From a virus, in the IMG/VR virus record IMGVR_UViG_3300024264_000029, positions 1-64,000 of that record: a DNA stretch of 64,000 bases, one strand, 5' to 3'. This document shows, one piece after another, positions 45,893 to 52,641 of the stretch. The stretch's first letter is position 1. Every line of letters begins with the position of its first letter. The notes under the pieces were generated by a model. That model did not search any database. It was not told the origin of the DNA and saw nothing but the letters and a program-made list of their open reading frames with translations. The translations under genes were made by a program, and so were the position numbers.

Positions 45893-46069
45893 TTATTTAT
45901 CGTCAATCTTTCCAAGTTCTGTCATACACTTCTTGGCTTCCTCGTAATAACCCATTCTTGCGAGCTCCGCTGCCGCTCTCGCATATCCAATTGTCTGCGT
46001 ATAACGATCTAGTGCCGACCACAATCCAGATAATGGTGAGAAGACATAATTGCTTACCAATGCTGTCAT
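45893..46069 (-). CDS. Small protein next to the DUF1127 gene (58 aa)
   Basis: ATG at 46069 overlaps the upstream stop (TAATG) and follows AAGGGGTGGG. The chain contains FSPLSGLWSALDRYTQTIGY and ARAAAELARMGYYEEAKKCM. The arrangement (short aromatic start, then a basic/acidic helix) recalls small alphaproteobacterial DUF1127-like proteins, but the typical DIGI(S/T)R signature is absent. Coupled to its neighbour, so probably works with it. Function unknown. Confidence 0.65.
   Translation of the reverse strand: MTALVSNYVFSPLSGLWSALDRYTQTIGYARAAAELARMGYYEEAKKCMTELGKIDDK
45894..45901 (-). promoter_or_regulatory. GATAAATA late-type box before the cytochrome c gene
   Basis: One mismatch from TATAAATA, overlapping the stop codon of the upstream small gene, 26 bases before the cytochrome start. 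Suggests late expression of the cytochrome; weak evidence alone. Confidence 0.4.
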
Positions 46070-46311
46070 TATACCCACCCCTTTAAATTTGTATTTGCAT
46101 ATCCGACAAGTTCTTTCTTGTCTCTGTTTTCTTCCATGATATCTTTATAATGCTTTTGTGCAATATGTCTAATATCTCCACGACTAATTCCAATATCATT
46201 TAAATCGTAATCTGATAATCTTGATAATTCATTAATGGTGCTTTTTCTTGCCGATTTTGCTTCGTGGCGAGTTTGCCATGAACCATATAAGTTGATTAAT
46301 ACCCCTAACAT
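46069..46311 (-). CDS. DUF1127 (YjiS-like) small regulatory protein (80 aa)
   Basis: Contains the DUF1127 signature NELSRLSDYDLNDIGISRGD following an Arg/Lys-rich helix, with the family's usual short length. DUF1127 proteins are typical of alphaproteobacteria, where some bind RNA and affect sRNA or mRNA turnover and carbon or phosphate responses. Finding one beside a phage cytochrome c suggests control of host metabolism, an inference. It begins with AAGGAAAAAAAATG and heads the four- to five-gene minus-strand cluster. Confidence 0.8.
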   Translation of the reverse strand: MLGVLINLYGSWQTRHEAKSARKSTINELSRLSDYDLNDIGISRGDIRHIAQKHYKDIMEENRDKKELVGYANTNLKGWV

Positions 46312-46552
46312 TTTTTTTCCTTTCGTGTGATAAATGTGTGTATCCTATACATTAATATATAGTGTGCAGGAGCAGAAAAACAAGGGTTTAAGCAATCTAA
46401 AATAGGTATTCCCGATATGCATTTTGTGCAACTCTAGAAATTAAAGGGGTAGAAATTTCTTCCTACCCCAACTCTAGTATTGTACCTAGTCTTTTCGATG
46501 CGAGTCTAACTCAGCCATCAGGGATATTCACCTAGTATACCCTTCTTATTTA
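46312..46552 (-). other. Intergenic region between gp32 and the cytochrome cluster
   Basis: This 241-base gap holds a hairpin (see terminator), a GATAAATA-like box overlapping the gp32 stop (46547-46554) and an AT-rich stretch near 46350-46375 (TATATATTAATGTATAGG on the minus strand) that may contain the -10 region of a promoter for the DUF1127 cluster. No protein-coding frame of note. Confidence 0.45.
46446..46469 (-). terminator. Probable terminator behind gp32
   Basis: A perfect 7-bp stem GGGGTAG / CTACCCC (46446-46452 with 46463-46469, loop 10) lies 84 bases past the gp32 stop. On the minus strand it is followed by TTTAATTTC, a modest U-run. Confidence 0.6.
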
Positions 46553-47476
46553 TCACATCTCTTCAGCAAGACGTTCAAAGTAACCAATCGAATCGTCTTC
46601 ATCATCTGAAGATGAACTCTGTGGTTCTGGAGAACTCTCAGCATAACTAGGTGCCACCTTCTCTTTAAAAGAAGGTTTACTGAATGTTTGAGTCGGTGTT
46701 GACTCATCCATATCATAGTCTGCATTTGTTGATGGAGCAGTTACTCCAAGAACACGATCCAAACGTTCTTTAATCTGTTCATAAGATTTAAAGTTATTTG
46801 GACTTACAAACTCTTCAAGAGAGTGTTGTTGATTATAAATTGTTTCCAATTCAGCATCGTCTTGTGACAAAGCACTAGTTCTATCGAACTCTGATTTGTC
46901 ATAGTTACCATATCCATCAACAGTACGATACTTCAGTTTGAAGTTTGCACCTTCCCAGAAATCAAATGGGTTGATTGGATCTTCATCTTCGAACTGTGGA
47001 CGCATGATATCGTTCAGCTTGTCAAAGATTTTTTTACCAAATGAATAGAGGAATACTTTTCCATCATTATCTGGATTTGCGGGATCTTTCACGACATAGA
47101 TATTTGAAATATATTTCAATCTACGTTTACGATCCCGAGCAAGGTTTTGATTCTCTTGCGAACCAGTTCCCCATAGTTCTGTATTACTTTCGCAGACAGG
47201 ACATGGTTTACCAATAGTAGTAAGACAGTTATCAATCAACCATCCGCCAGGGCCTTTAAATCCATGATTAAAGATACGAACCCATGGCAAATCCTCACCA
47301 TCAGTTGGTGGAAGAAAACGAATTACTGCATAACTGTTACCAGTCTTATCAATAGTCGGTTTCCAAAAGCGATCATCTTGTGATGATGAATTTGATTGTG
47401 GTTGTGATGTTTTTTCTAACTCTTCAGCAAGTTTACTGAAATTGTTACGATTCTTTTTAAGCGATGCAAAAGACAT
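46553..47476 (-). CDS. 32: Single-stranded DNA-binding protein gp32 (307 aa)
   Basis: T4 gp32 homologue of normal size (T4: 301 aa). The basic N terminus (FASLKKNRNNFSKLAEELEK) serves cooperative binding; the core has the zinc site, a His followed by CLTTIGKPCPVCES, and aromatic/basic residues such as RKRRLKYISNIYVVKDPANP. The C-terminal tail is acidic (SSSDDEDDSIGYFERLAEEM), the part that contacts replication partners. GGAG precedes the start. A TTGACA / TATATT promoter lies 47 bases upstream. Gene order 33-59-32 is as in T4. Confidence 0.95.
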   Translation of the reverse strand: MSFASLKKNRNNFSKLAEELEKTSQPQSNSSSQDDRFWKPTIDKTGNSYAVIRFLPPTDGEDLPWVRIFNHGFKGPGGWLIDNCLTTIGKPCPVCESNTELWGTGSQENQNLARDRKRRLKYISNIYVVKDPANPDNDGKVFLYSFGKKIFDKLNDIMRPQFEDEDPINPFDFWEGANFKLKYRTVDGYGNYDKSEFDRTSALSQDDAELETIYNQQHSLEEFVSPNNFKSYEQIKERLDRVLGVTAPSTNADYDMDESTPTQTFSKPSFKEKVAPSYAESSPEPQSSSSDDEDDSIGYFERLAEEM

Positions 47477-47522
47477 ATTTTTTTCTCCTAATATACGTTG
47501 TATGCGTTTTTGTATTGTTTCT

Positions 47523-47551
47523 AATATAACATTTTATGCGTTGTATGTCAA
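47523..47551 (-). promoter_or_regulatory. Sigma-70-type promoter of gp32
   Basis: TTGACA (47546-47551), 17-base spacer, TATATT (47523-47528). CATACAACG occurs at 47539-47547 (overlapping the -35) and again at 47496-47504 in the leader, as direct repeats that could be binding sites, perhaps for gp32 itself or a repressor. Confidence 0.75.
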
Positions 47552-47559
47552 TAAGTAAA

Positions 47560-48240
47560 TTAAATATATTTACCATAATTTTCATAATAATCCTCAATCA
47601 AAAGAGTCTTTACGACCCCAACATAATAATCAAGTTCCACATCCAAAAAGGACATGTACTTTTCTACCTTCTTACGATACTCAGGCCAATAGGTAGTATC
47701 GTTTATTTTAACTCGTTTTAAGAAACCAAAAATCTTCTCAAAGATTACTAAGGTTTCCAAGCATATCTCACCTTTCTGTTCCAACTGGACAATGAAAGGA
47801 TAATTGTTTCCAACCGATTTAAAAATGTTTGGAAATTCTATATCACCAGATGAAGCCTTGGCGAACAAAACCTCACAGTCAGACTTAAAAGTATACCTTA
47901 TGCTATGTATACGTTTTTTCCACGCCTTATGGATTTCACTTGACTCAGAATCTAGAAGATACTTAGAATGCATATATTCATTACGATGTATTGCTAAATT
48001 TCCTTTATCTGTCACATTTACAAAGACAGAAAGAAGAAACTCTTCTAAAGATTTTTTATCATATCTTCTAGATAATTCTTCAAAAGTTTTCTTATCTTTT
48101 CTATTAAGATAGGTTTCTTTTTTGGTGTTTGTAGTTCCATACTTTTTATAATCTAGTTTATCGGCAAAATGGTGTTTCATTGCCAAGTAAATCTTAAAGG
48201 CTTCAAAGTCATCTATTTTTCTACTAGACATGTATCTCAT
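47560..48240 (-). CDS. 59: Loader of replicative helicase gp59 (226 aa)
   Basis: gp59 homologue (T4: 217 aa): KIDDFEAFKIYLAMKHHFAD at the start, the basic middle TYLNRKDKKTFEELSRRYDK, KYLLDSESSEIHKAWKKRIH and the C-terminal LDVELDYYVGVVKTLLIED. It loads the replicative helicase on gp32-coated DNA at forks. ATG overlaps the gp33 stop as ATGA, showing translational coupling; gp32 follows after 83 bases with its own promoter. Confidence 0.92.
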   Translation of the reverse strand: MRYMSSRKIDDFEAFKIYLAMKHHFADKLDYKKYGTTNTKKETYLNRKDKKTFEELSRRYDKKSLEEFLLSVFVNVTDKGNLAIHRNEYMHSKYLLDSESSEIHKAWKKRIHSIRYTFKSDCEVLFAKASSGDIEFPNIFKSVGNNYPFIVQLEQKGEICLETLVIFEKIFGFLKRVKINDTTYWPEYRKKVEKYMSFLDVELDYYVGVVKTLLIEDYYENYGKYI

Positions 48241-48461
48241 AGGGGTAAACGTTCTGTAGACTTGCGTACTAAGTTTAATCCCTCTGCTTCAAATTTGATT
48301 TTTTCTTTGATAAACGAACTCAACAATGGAGTTACATTTTCTACTTCTAGTTTATTGATCTCGCAATAGTGCGTGATTGTTTCGATGTAAGACATTTTCA
48401 TTTCGCTTACAGTCTTTTCTATTTCATCACAAAACTCTTTTGAACTTTTTAACTTTAACAT
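48237..48461 (-). CDS. 33: Late transcription coactivator gp33 (74 aa)
   Basis: Start chosen at ATG 48461, which follows AAAGGAGAT; the frame is open nine codons further up but without a ribosome site. Sequence pattern SSKEFCDEIEKTVSEMKMSY, ETITHYCEINKLEVENVTPL and a hydrophobic ending RLPL fits cyanophage/marine gp33, which bridges RNA polymerase and the sliding clamp at late promoters. T4 gp33 is 112 aa, so this is a short form. Fits with TATAAATA boxes in the virion genes. Confidence 0.8.
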   Translation of the reverse strand: MLKLKSSKEFCDEIEKTVSEMKMSYIETITHYCEINKLEVENVTPLLSSFIKEKIKFEAEGLNLVRKSTERLPL

Positions 48462-48475
48462 ACTATCTCCTTTTA

Positions 48476-48525
48476 CGTTATAGCGCATATTATTAGATTA
48501 TACGCTATAACGCAAGTTTTGTCAA
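48476..48525 (-). promoter_or_regulatory. Consensus promoter of the 33-59 unit with flanking operator-like inverted repeat
   Basis: TTGACA (48520-48525), 17-base spacer, TATAAT (48497-48502): a perfect consensus. A perfect 10-bp inverted repeat CGTTATAGCG / CGCTATAACG occupies 48476-48485 and 48503-48512, bracketing the -10 box and transcription start, the usual geometry of a repressor site. Confidence 0.85.
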
Positions 48526-48529
48526 GAGT

Positions 48530-48703
48530 TTATTCGGATTTCCAGAGTGTCAATGCACCCCAAGCAATAGCGGCCCACGCTGCTAGTTCGACAAATGGAT
48601 TTCCCATCAGTACGACTACTCCCATGGCAATTAATAATGCGCCATCCCAAGATGTTCTTTCACTCTTCCGAGCCATAACCCAATCTTTTAACTTAGTAAT
48701 CAT
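48530..48703 (-). CDS. Small two-helix membrane protein (57 aa)
   Basis: Preceded by AAAGGAGGTAAT, one of the best ribosome sites in the window. Sequence: a basic start (MITKLKDWVMARKSERTSWD), then a hydrophobic helix (GALLIAMGVVVLMG) and a second (LAAWAAIAWGALTLW). Small proteins of this style (RTSWDGAxLIxxGVxVL) recur in marine T4-like phages. Function unknown; membrane location predicted. Confidence 0.75.
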   Translation of the reverse strand: MITKLKDWVMARKSERTSWDGALLIAMGVVVLMGNPFVELAAWAAIAWGALTLWKSE

Positions 48704-48742
48704 ATTACCTCCTTTCGTTAAGTTAGTTTCTAGTATAAAACA

Positions 48743-49546
48743 CTAAGAATTTAATGTTTCATTTAAATCTGCTTCTTTACATAAAAACCCAGATGCAGTT
48801 CCGTCTGGACTATACATATCAAAATGTACTAACATATCTGCTTTACTAAATCCATTCCGATTCCATCTATACGGAAACACTATGAATTTACTATCATTTG
48901 AACGAATATGAATTTTTGAATTTGCTTGTGTTTCGCCGCGCTGTTGTCCAAAAACAAAATTACAAGTAACATTTTCAAACTTGGCAAGTTCCCATTCTGC
49001 AATCAATATTTTATTCGAAGGATAATTTGGAAACGGACTCGAAGATGAATACTCCACATTATGACCCCATAATGGAGCTTTTCTATCTATCCAACCAGAG
49101 GCAGTTACAGATATATTGTTTGCTCTAGTTGCCGAGATGATCGCAACAAAAGTCTGTGGCTCCGCACTTTCATTTGTGTACTTTATGATACCCTTTGGAT
49201 TGGAGACATTTATATCTGCTATACTATCATCGTCAAAGTCTATTCTAAGGTCTAAGTAATCTGCTGGTGTATAGTTACAATCTATTTTTATTTTCATTGT
49301 TGTGCCGGGGTCGATAGAAAACCTTTTTGAGATTATTGTATCTCCAGTGCTCATTTGGCCAGTTCTCTCAGACATCCAATACTTATTACTTTTTTCTGCA
49401 GATTTCCTCTGCACACCAAATACATATAACTGTCCAACTCCATAGGTTCGTTCAGAAGTACCATAAAATGGAATGTATTCCAATCCTAAGTGGTCTTTAA
49501 TACCCAAGCGAATTCTATCGCTCACTAATCTTATAGTTCTAGACAT
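48743..49546 (-). CDS. Beta-rich protein of unknown function (267 aa)
   Basis: Begins MSRTIRLVSDRIRLGIKDHL and is rich in Ser/Thr and beta-like segments (TTMKIKIDCNYTPADYLDLR, ATRANNISVTASGWIDRKAP). It has no signal peptide or membrane helix. AGGAAAAGAA precedes the start. It sits between the replication nuclease and the gp33 promoter region but looks more like a virion or carbohydrate-binding protein. I do not recognise the family. Confidence 0.75.
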   Translation of the reverse strand: MSRTIRLVSDRIRLGIKDHLGLEYIPFYGTSERTYGVGQLYVFGVQRKSAEKSNKYWMSERTGQMSTGDTIISKRFSIDPGTTMKIKIDCNYTPADYLDLRIDFDDDSIADINVSNPKGIIKYTNESAEPQTFVAIISATRANNISVTASGWIDRKAPLWGHNVEYSSSSPFPNYPSNKILIAEWELAKFENVTCNFVFGQQRGETQANSKIHIRSNDSKFIVFPYRWNRNGFSKADMLVHFDMYSPDGTASGFLCKEADLNETLNS

Positions 49547-49554
49547 TTCTTTTC

Positions 49555-50229
49555 CTAAAATTGATTCTTATATTCTTCTACCATATTTATCAGGTCGCCG
49601 ATGTGTGCATCACGCTTTGAAATAAACACTTCTGGTTCATCCTTATCTGCGATTGCCGCAATAATTACAAGACTATTTATAGGCATTTTATATCTCTCTT
49701 CAAACATAACTGCATATCCTGCAGCTTGACGGAAATATTTTTCTAACTTACCATATTTATCACCGACCATAGGTTGCCTAGAAGTCTTAAAGTCGATTAC
49801 GGACAACTTACCATCAAAATCTGCTACACAGTCTACAGTGCCTGCTAAACCAAGATGGTCAGAGTACATAGGTTTCTCTTGTGCATAGATATTATCAACA
49901 CGATTATCAAGAACAGGTTTTATCTTCAAAAAAGTCTCTATGTCAAATGGCATAGTCTTTTCTGTTTTCCATTCTAGATTATTTAGGTGGTCTTCAGCCA
50001 TTTGATGGACACTAGTTCCACTTCTTGCTGCTTGTGTTGTTATTTTGTTTGCAACTTCCGCACCAACTCTTCTTCTCCACTCTGCAATACCCTTTGCGGA
50101 AAAATGTGAGAGAACAGTTGTGATAGATGGATACTTATTTCCATCTGGTGTTTCATAAAATCTTTTGCCATTTTCTGTAACCCTTTTTAAAGTGTGGGTT
50201 GGCAATTCAACATCTACATGATTAAACAT
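49555..50229 (-). CDS. RecB-like PD-(D/E)XK exonuclease (224 aa)
   Basis: Conserved phage nuclease of the PD-(D/E)XK superfamily: KYPSITTVLSHFSAKGIAEW, RSGTSVHQMAEDHL, then GLAGTVDCVADFDGKLSVID with DFKTSRQP, and the RecB-type Gln/Tyr helix YFRQAAGYAVMFEERY. Catalytic residues are likely the Asp in GTVDC, the Asp of VIDFKTS and its Lys. Likely role in DNA recombination, repair or host DNA degradation. The first nine codons plus the leader are duplicated 466 bp upstream (see repeats). Confidence 0.85.
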   Translation of the reverse strand: MFNHVDVELPTHTLKRVTENGKRFYETPDGNKYPSITTVLSHFSAKGIAEWRRRVGAEVANKITTQAARSGTSVHQMAEDHLNNLEWKTEKTMPFDIETFLKIKPVLDNRVDNIYAQEKPMYSDHLGLAGTVDCVADFDGKLSVIDFKTSRQPMVGDKYGKLEKYFRQAAGYAVMFEERYKMPINSLVIIAAIADKDEPEVFISKRDAHIGDLINMVEEYKNQF

Positions 50230-50286
50230 TTTTAATTCCTATTTTAAGTTAAACCTCATCCTCCAGCTCAACTCTTCCTTTCTGTC
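50209..50286. repeat. 78-bp direct repeat, copy A
   Basis: Perfectly identical to 50675-50752. On the minus strand it contains the last codons of a zinc-finger gene, a ribosome site and the start of the exonuclease gene. Copy A is fused to a partial tmRNA-like sequence at GACAG. Confidence 0.95.
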
Positions 50287-50467
50287 GATCCTAGTTCAGC
50301 CCCATCATAAAGACATTCTCATAAATGATACCATAGTATTAGTAAACCCTATTTTACGTCGATTACTAATACTATGATGTTAGTTCAAATGTCCTTATGG
50401 TGGAGCTGTGGGGTACTGCCCCCCAGTCCAGTTCGTATTCGATTTGTTTCATCGATTACATCTTTAC
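50287..50467 (-). ncRNA. Partial, permuted tmRNA-like locus (acceptor half plus 5-prime start only)
   Basis: On the minus strand: a small hairpin (TCGAT / ATCGA), then the acceptor half with T-arm-like TGGGG-GGCAGTA-CCCCA, the acceptor strand CAGCTCC and ACCA (ending 50398); a linker stem TAAGGACATT / AATGTCTTTA; then GGGGCTG (50297-50303) and GAACTAGGATCGACAG. CAGCTCC pairs with GGGGCTG including the G3-U pair used for alanine charging. It parallels the complete tmRNA gene at 53310-53643, with compensatory changes in every stem. The coding half with tag and the P2 partner are missing; the sequence switches to the 78-bp repeat at GACAG. Confidence 0.75.
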
Positions 50468-50656
50468 TTAGTCCATGTCCATGACTAAGAATTCTTTGTC
50501 TAACCATTTGCGTTCTTTTTTGTTATACGCTTTCTTGATCTTTTTGCAAACTTTAGATCTTTGTGTATAACAGTAGAACTCACGCGCATCAGTTAACACA
50601 TCCCACTCATCACCAGAGTTCATAGGTTTTCTTGGCAGTCTACTATTTCTCTGCAT
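50468..50656 (-). CDS. Basic protein inside the 466-bp insertion (62 aa)
   Basis: Start codon follows GAAGGAAGATTAG. Sequence is basic: LPRKPMNSGDEWDVLTDARE, then SKVCKKIKKAYNKKERKWLD. It recalls small phage proteins starting with an LPRKPM-GDE motif, of unknown function. It lies wholly inside the segment bounded by the 78-bp repeats, so it arrived with the tmRNA-like piece. Possibly nucleic-acid binding, judging only by charge. Confidence 0.65.
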   Translation of the reverse strand: MQRNSRLPRKPMNSGDEWDVLTDAREFYCYTQRSKVCKKIKKAYNKKERKWLDKEFLVMDMD

Positions 50657-50674
50657 CTAATCTTCCTTCTATGA

Positions 50675-50752
50675 AACATCTACATGATTAAACATTTTTA
50701 ATTCCTATTTTAAGTTAAACCTCATCCTCCAGCTCAACTCTTCCTTTCTGTC
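50675..50752. repeat. 78-bp direct repeat, copy B
   Basis: Identical to 50209-50286, period 466 bp. On the minus strand it ends the zinc-finger gene and then reads MFNHVDVS-stop, a broken copy of the exonuclease start. Confidence 0.95.
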
Positions 50753-50882
50753 CACATTTCGGGCAATACCAATTGCCCCGATCAATTTTAAAATTACTTC
50801 TCATTACTGCATAAGTGAAGTAACACTTACACTGGGCACAAGTAATATGAAAAATATATTCCAAGTGCGCCGAGAAACTCAT
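50715..50882 (-). CDS. Small zinc-ribbon protein (55 aa)
   Basis: Not obvious by length, but has two CxxC pairs spaced for one zinc ion: HITCAQCKCYF and WYCPKCGQKGRV, ending VELEDEV. It starts three bases past the upstream stop. Likely a small zinc-binding adaptor. Its last ten codons are duplicated in the 78-bp repeat. Confidence 0.75.
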   Translation of the reverse strand: MSFSAHLEYIFHITCAQCKCYFTYAVMRSNFKIDRGNWYCPKCGQKGRVELEDEV

Positions 50883-50883
50883 A

Positions 50884-51216
50884 TCATTCTTCTTCCTTGA
50901 AACCCATTTTCAGAAGTTTTATGTATTGAAACATATCTTCTGAAAATGGATTATCAATTCCTAATTGTCTATCCACAATTGCTTCCAAAACCATATTCAT
51001 AAAGGCCATTTCCTCATGTAGGCCTTCATCTGTAGATAAAGGAAACTCATAATCATTCGTAAGTTTATCAATAACATCAATCATAACATGATGACAGATT
51101 TGTTCAGTCTCAGAACCATTGGCCAAATAATCATTGATAGAATCAAGATCAATATGTCCACTTTCTTTCTTTGCACCAAATAATTCTGTTGCATCTATTA
51201 CGACATTTGTTTCCAT
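50884..51216 (-). CDS. Acidic protein of unknown function (110 aa)
   Basis: Acidic helical protein (HIDLDSINDYLANGSETEQI, DEGLHEEMAFMNMVLEAIVD). Its start overlaps the PhoH stop (TAATG), so both are co-translated. Family not recognised; conserved neighbours of phoH in T4-like phages often are of this size. Confidence 0.75.
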   Translation of the reverse strand: METNVVIDATELFGAKKESGHIDLDSINDYLANGSETEQICHHVMIDVIDKLTNDYEFPLSTDEGLHEEMAFMNMVLEAIVDRQLGIDNPFSEDMFQYIKLLKMGFKEEE

Positions 51217-51938
51217 TAAGCTATTCCTAATTCCAACTTGTTGATTATATAGTCTTTAACCAAAGCACTTCTGACAATATCATCTTGGCCAAATTCAATG
51301 AATGCGAATTGTGGCATATTTTTAATAATTTTCATAAAATCTAAAACGCCGTCTTTTTCGTCTTTCCATCTGAAATCAGACTGTCTGAAATCTCCACAGA
51401 ATAATATTAAACAGTTTTCTCCCATTCTGGTTATCACTGAATCCAATTCGTGAAAATTCATATTTTGACATTCATCTACTATGATTATACTATCGTAAAA
51501 AGTTTGTCCTCGTATAAAAGATGTTGAAGTAAAGTTAATTAAGTTATTCTTTCTTAGACTTTCATATGCAGTGCCACATTCTAATAATTCATTAACTATT
51601 GTCTTATATGGTGCTTCATATGATTCTATTTTTTGTTTTTCGGTGCCAGGCAAAAATCCCATATCTCTAGTAGGAACTACACTTCTTATAATTTGTATTT
51701 CTCTGTACATAGATCTGGAAGACATTAATTCTCTCAGCGCAAGATACAGCGAAACGAATGTTTTTCCTGTTCCTGCTACTCCATGTAGAAATAGGTGGTG
51801 GCCATCTTCAAAAGCGTTAAATACTTCTTGTTGAGATGGTGTTGCCGGATAAATTCTTTTTAAATCTGAACTCCTGTTATCTAAACCGATGAATCTTTTA
51901 TTTCTATTAATTTTACTTTTTTTGGATCTTTTGCTCAC
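51216..51938 (-). CDS. phoH: PhoH-like P-loop ATPase (240 aa)
   Basis: PhoH family: QQEVFNAFEDGHHLFLHGVA, Walker A GVAGTGKTF, an Arg-rich sensor region RSVVPTRDMGFLPGTEKQKI, Walker B SIIIVDECQNM, then CGDFRQSDFRW. The N-terminal 25 residues are basic. Very common in marine phages and sometimes linked to phosphate stress, though the biochemical role (ATPase, perhaps RNA-related) is unsettled. Followed by the acidic 110-aa gene with one-base overlap. Confidence 0.92.
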   Translation of the reverse strand: MSKRSKKSKINRNKRFIGLDNRSSDLKRIYPATPSQQEVFNAFEDGHHLFLHGVAGTGKTFVSLYLALRELMSSRSMYREIQIIRSVVPTRDMGFLPGTEKQKIESYEAPYKTIVNELLECGTAYESLRKNNLINFTSTSFIRGQTFYDSIIIVDECQNMNFHELDSVITRMGENCLILFCGDFRQSDFRWKDEKDGVLDFMKIIKNMPQFAFIEFGQDDIVRSALVKDYIINKLELGIA

Positions 51939-51988
51939 GCCAGACTCCTTACTCTGTTAGGGGAAAAGACATGTGAACTTATACCTAT

Positions 51989-52273
51989 TTACGAACCGAC
52001 CTCTCTTGTAAACTTAGTTTCATTATATGTTTTACCCATAGATTTATCGAAGGCTTTATCCAAAACCTTTTCTTTGAACTCTAGGGGAACTTTCGTGACG
52101 CCCATGGCGACAGGATCAGCAACCATAGGAGCTTTGGTGATAATCTGTTTTAATTTTTTGGGTTGAGAGCATTGTGGACAAGAACCTTGTAGGACCTCAT
52201 CTCTTTCAGAAATTTTACACGAATGTTCATATTCGTGATTGCAATTTGTACATCTAAATGTGTATAGTGGCAT
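51989..52273 (-). CDS. FmdB-type zinc-ribbon protein (94 aa)
   Basis: N-terminal zinc ribbon MPLYTFRCTNCNHEYEHSC followed by SCPQCSQPKKLKQII, the FmdB/CxxC_CXXC regulator pattern, then a helical tail (KEKVLDKAFDKSMGKTYNET). Could bind DNA, RNA or a host protein. Stands alone between two small gaps. Confidence 0.8.
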   Translation of the reverse strand: MPLYTFRCTNCNHEYEHSCKISERDEVLQGSCPQCSQPKKLKQIITKAPMVADPVAMGVTKVPLEFKEKVLDKAFDKSMGKTYNETKFTREVGS

Positions 52274-52296
52274 TATAACCTCATTTCACTATTATA

Positions 52297-52402
52297 GATG
52301 TTAGGCATAAATTTATATTCAAATATACTTTTCCGTTTTTGATTACTCAATATAGAAATACATAACGATACTAATATATATGAAACATTAATACCTAACA
52401 TC
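52297..52402. other. Structured AT-rich gap with 9-bp inverted repeat
   Basis: GATGTTAGG (52297-52305) and CCTAACATC (52394-52402) enclose 88 AT-rich bases in the 146-base gap upstream of the FmdB-like gene. Could fold as an RNA leader or hold regulatory sites. No clear promoter or ORF seen. Confidence 0.45.
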
Positions 52403-52419
52403 CGTGTTTCACGCTAGTT

Positions 52420-52641
52420 TTAATCTTTATTAGAAACAAAAGAATACAATTCTTTAGCCTTAACCATAAGTTCTTCCATAGAGTACATTTTATATGCATC
52501 TTGGACTTCTTCATAAGTTTTATTACCCTGCTCGTACATATCGTTCATCAACTGAACATTCATATGATATTGACTATCCATATAGTCTTTAGCAAGTTTA
52601 AGCATATCTGCTCTTATTTCAAATGGGTTCTTATTAGACAT
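52420..52641 (-). CDS. Conserved small helical protein (73 aa)
   Basis: Helical protein (NPFEIRADMLKLAKDYMDSQ, YKMYSMEELMVKAKELYSFV). The NPFEIRxxxLxxAKxYMDxQ pattern recurs in T4-like marine phages in my recollection, with no known function. Its start overlaps the stop of the upstream gene (TAATG). Confidence 0.75.
   Translation of the reverse strand: MSNKNPFEIRADMLKLAKDYMDSQYHMNVQLMNDMYEQGNKTYEEVQDAYKMYSMEELMVKAKELYSFVSNKD

Noticed and set aside
45879-45906. TTGACG-16-TATAAG as the cytochrome promoter
   Set aside because: Transcription would start after the AAGGG ribosome site, leaving the gene without it; the GATAAATA box fits slightly better.
48519-48746. 75-codon plus-strand ORF
   Set aside because: The minus strand here carries a 57-aa gene with an excellent AAAGGAGGTAAT ribosome site.
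50287-50467. An ordinary tRNA gene
   Set aside because: It has acceptor and T-arm parts but no D-arm or anticodon arm, and the acceptor strands are in permuted order, matching the tmRNA plan.
50209-50752. 78-bp repeats as an insertion sequence or prophage attachment pair
   Set aside because: No transposase or integrase lies between them, there are no inverted ends, and the repeat includes host-gene codons of the phage itself; recombination at GACAG explains it better.
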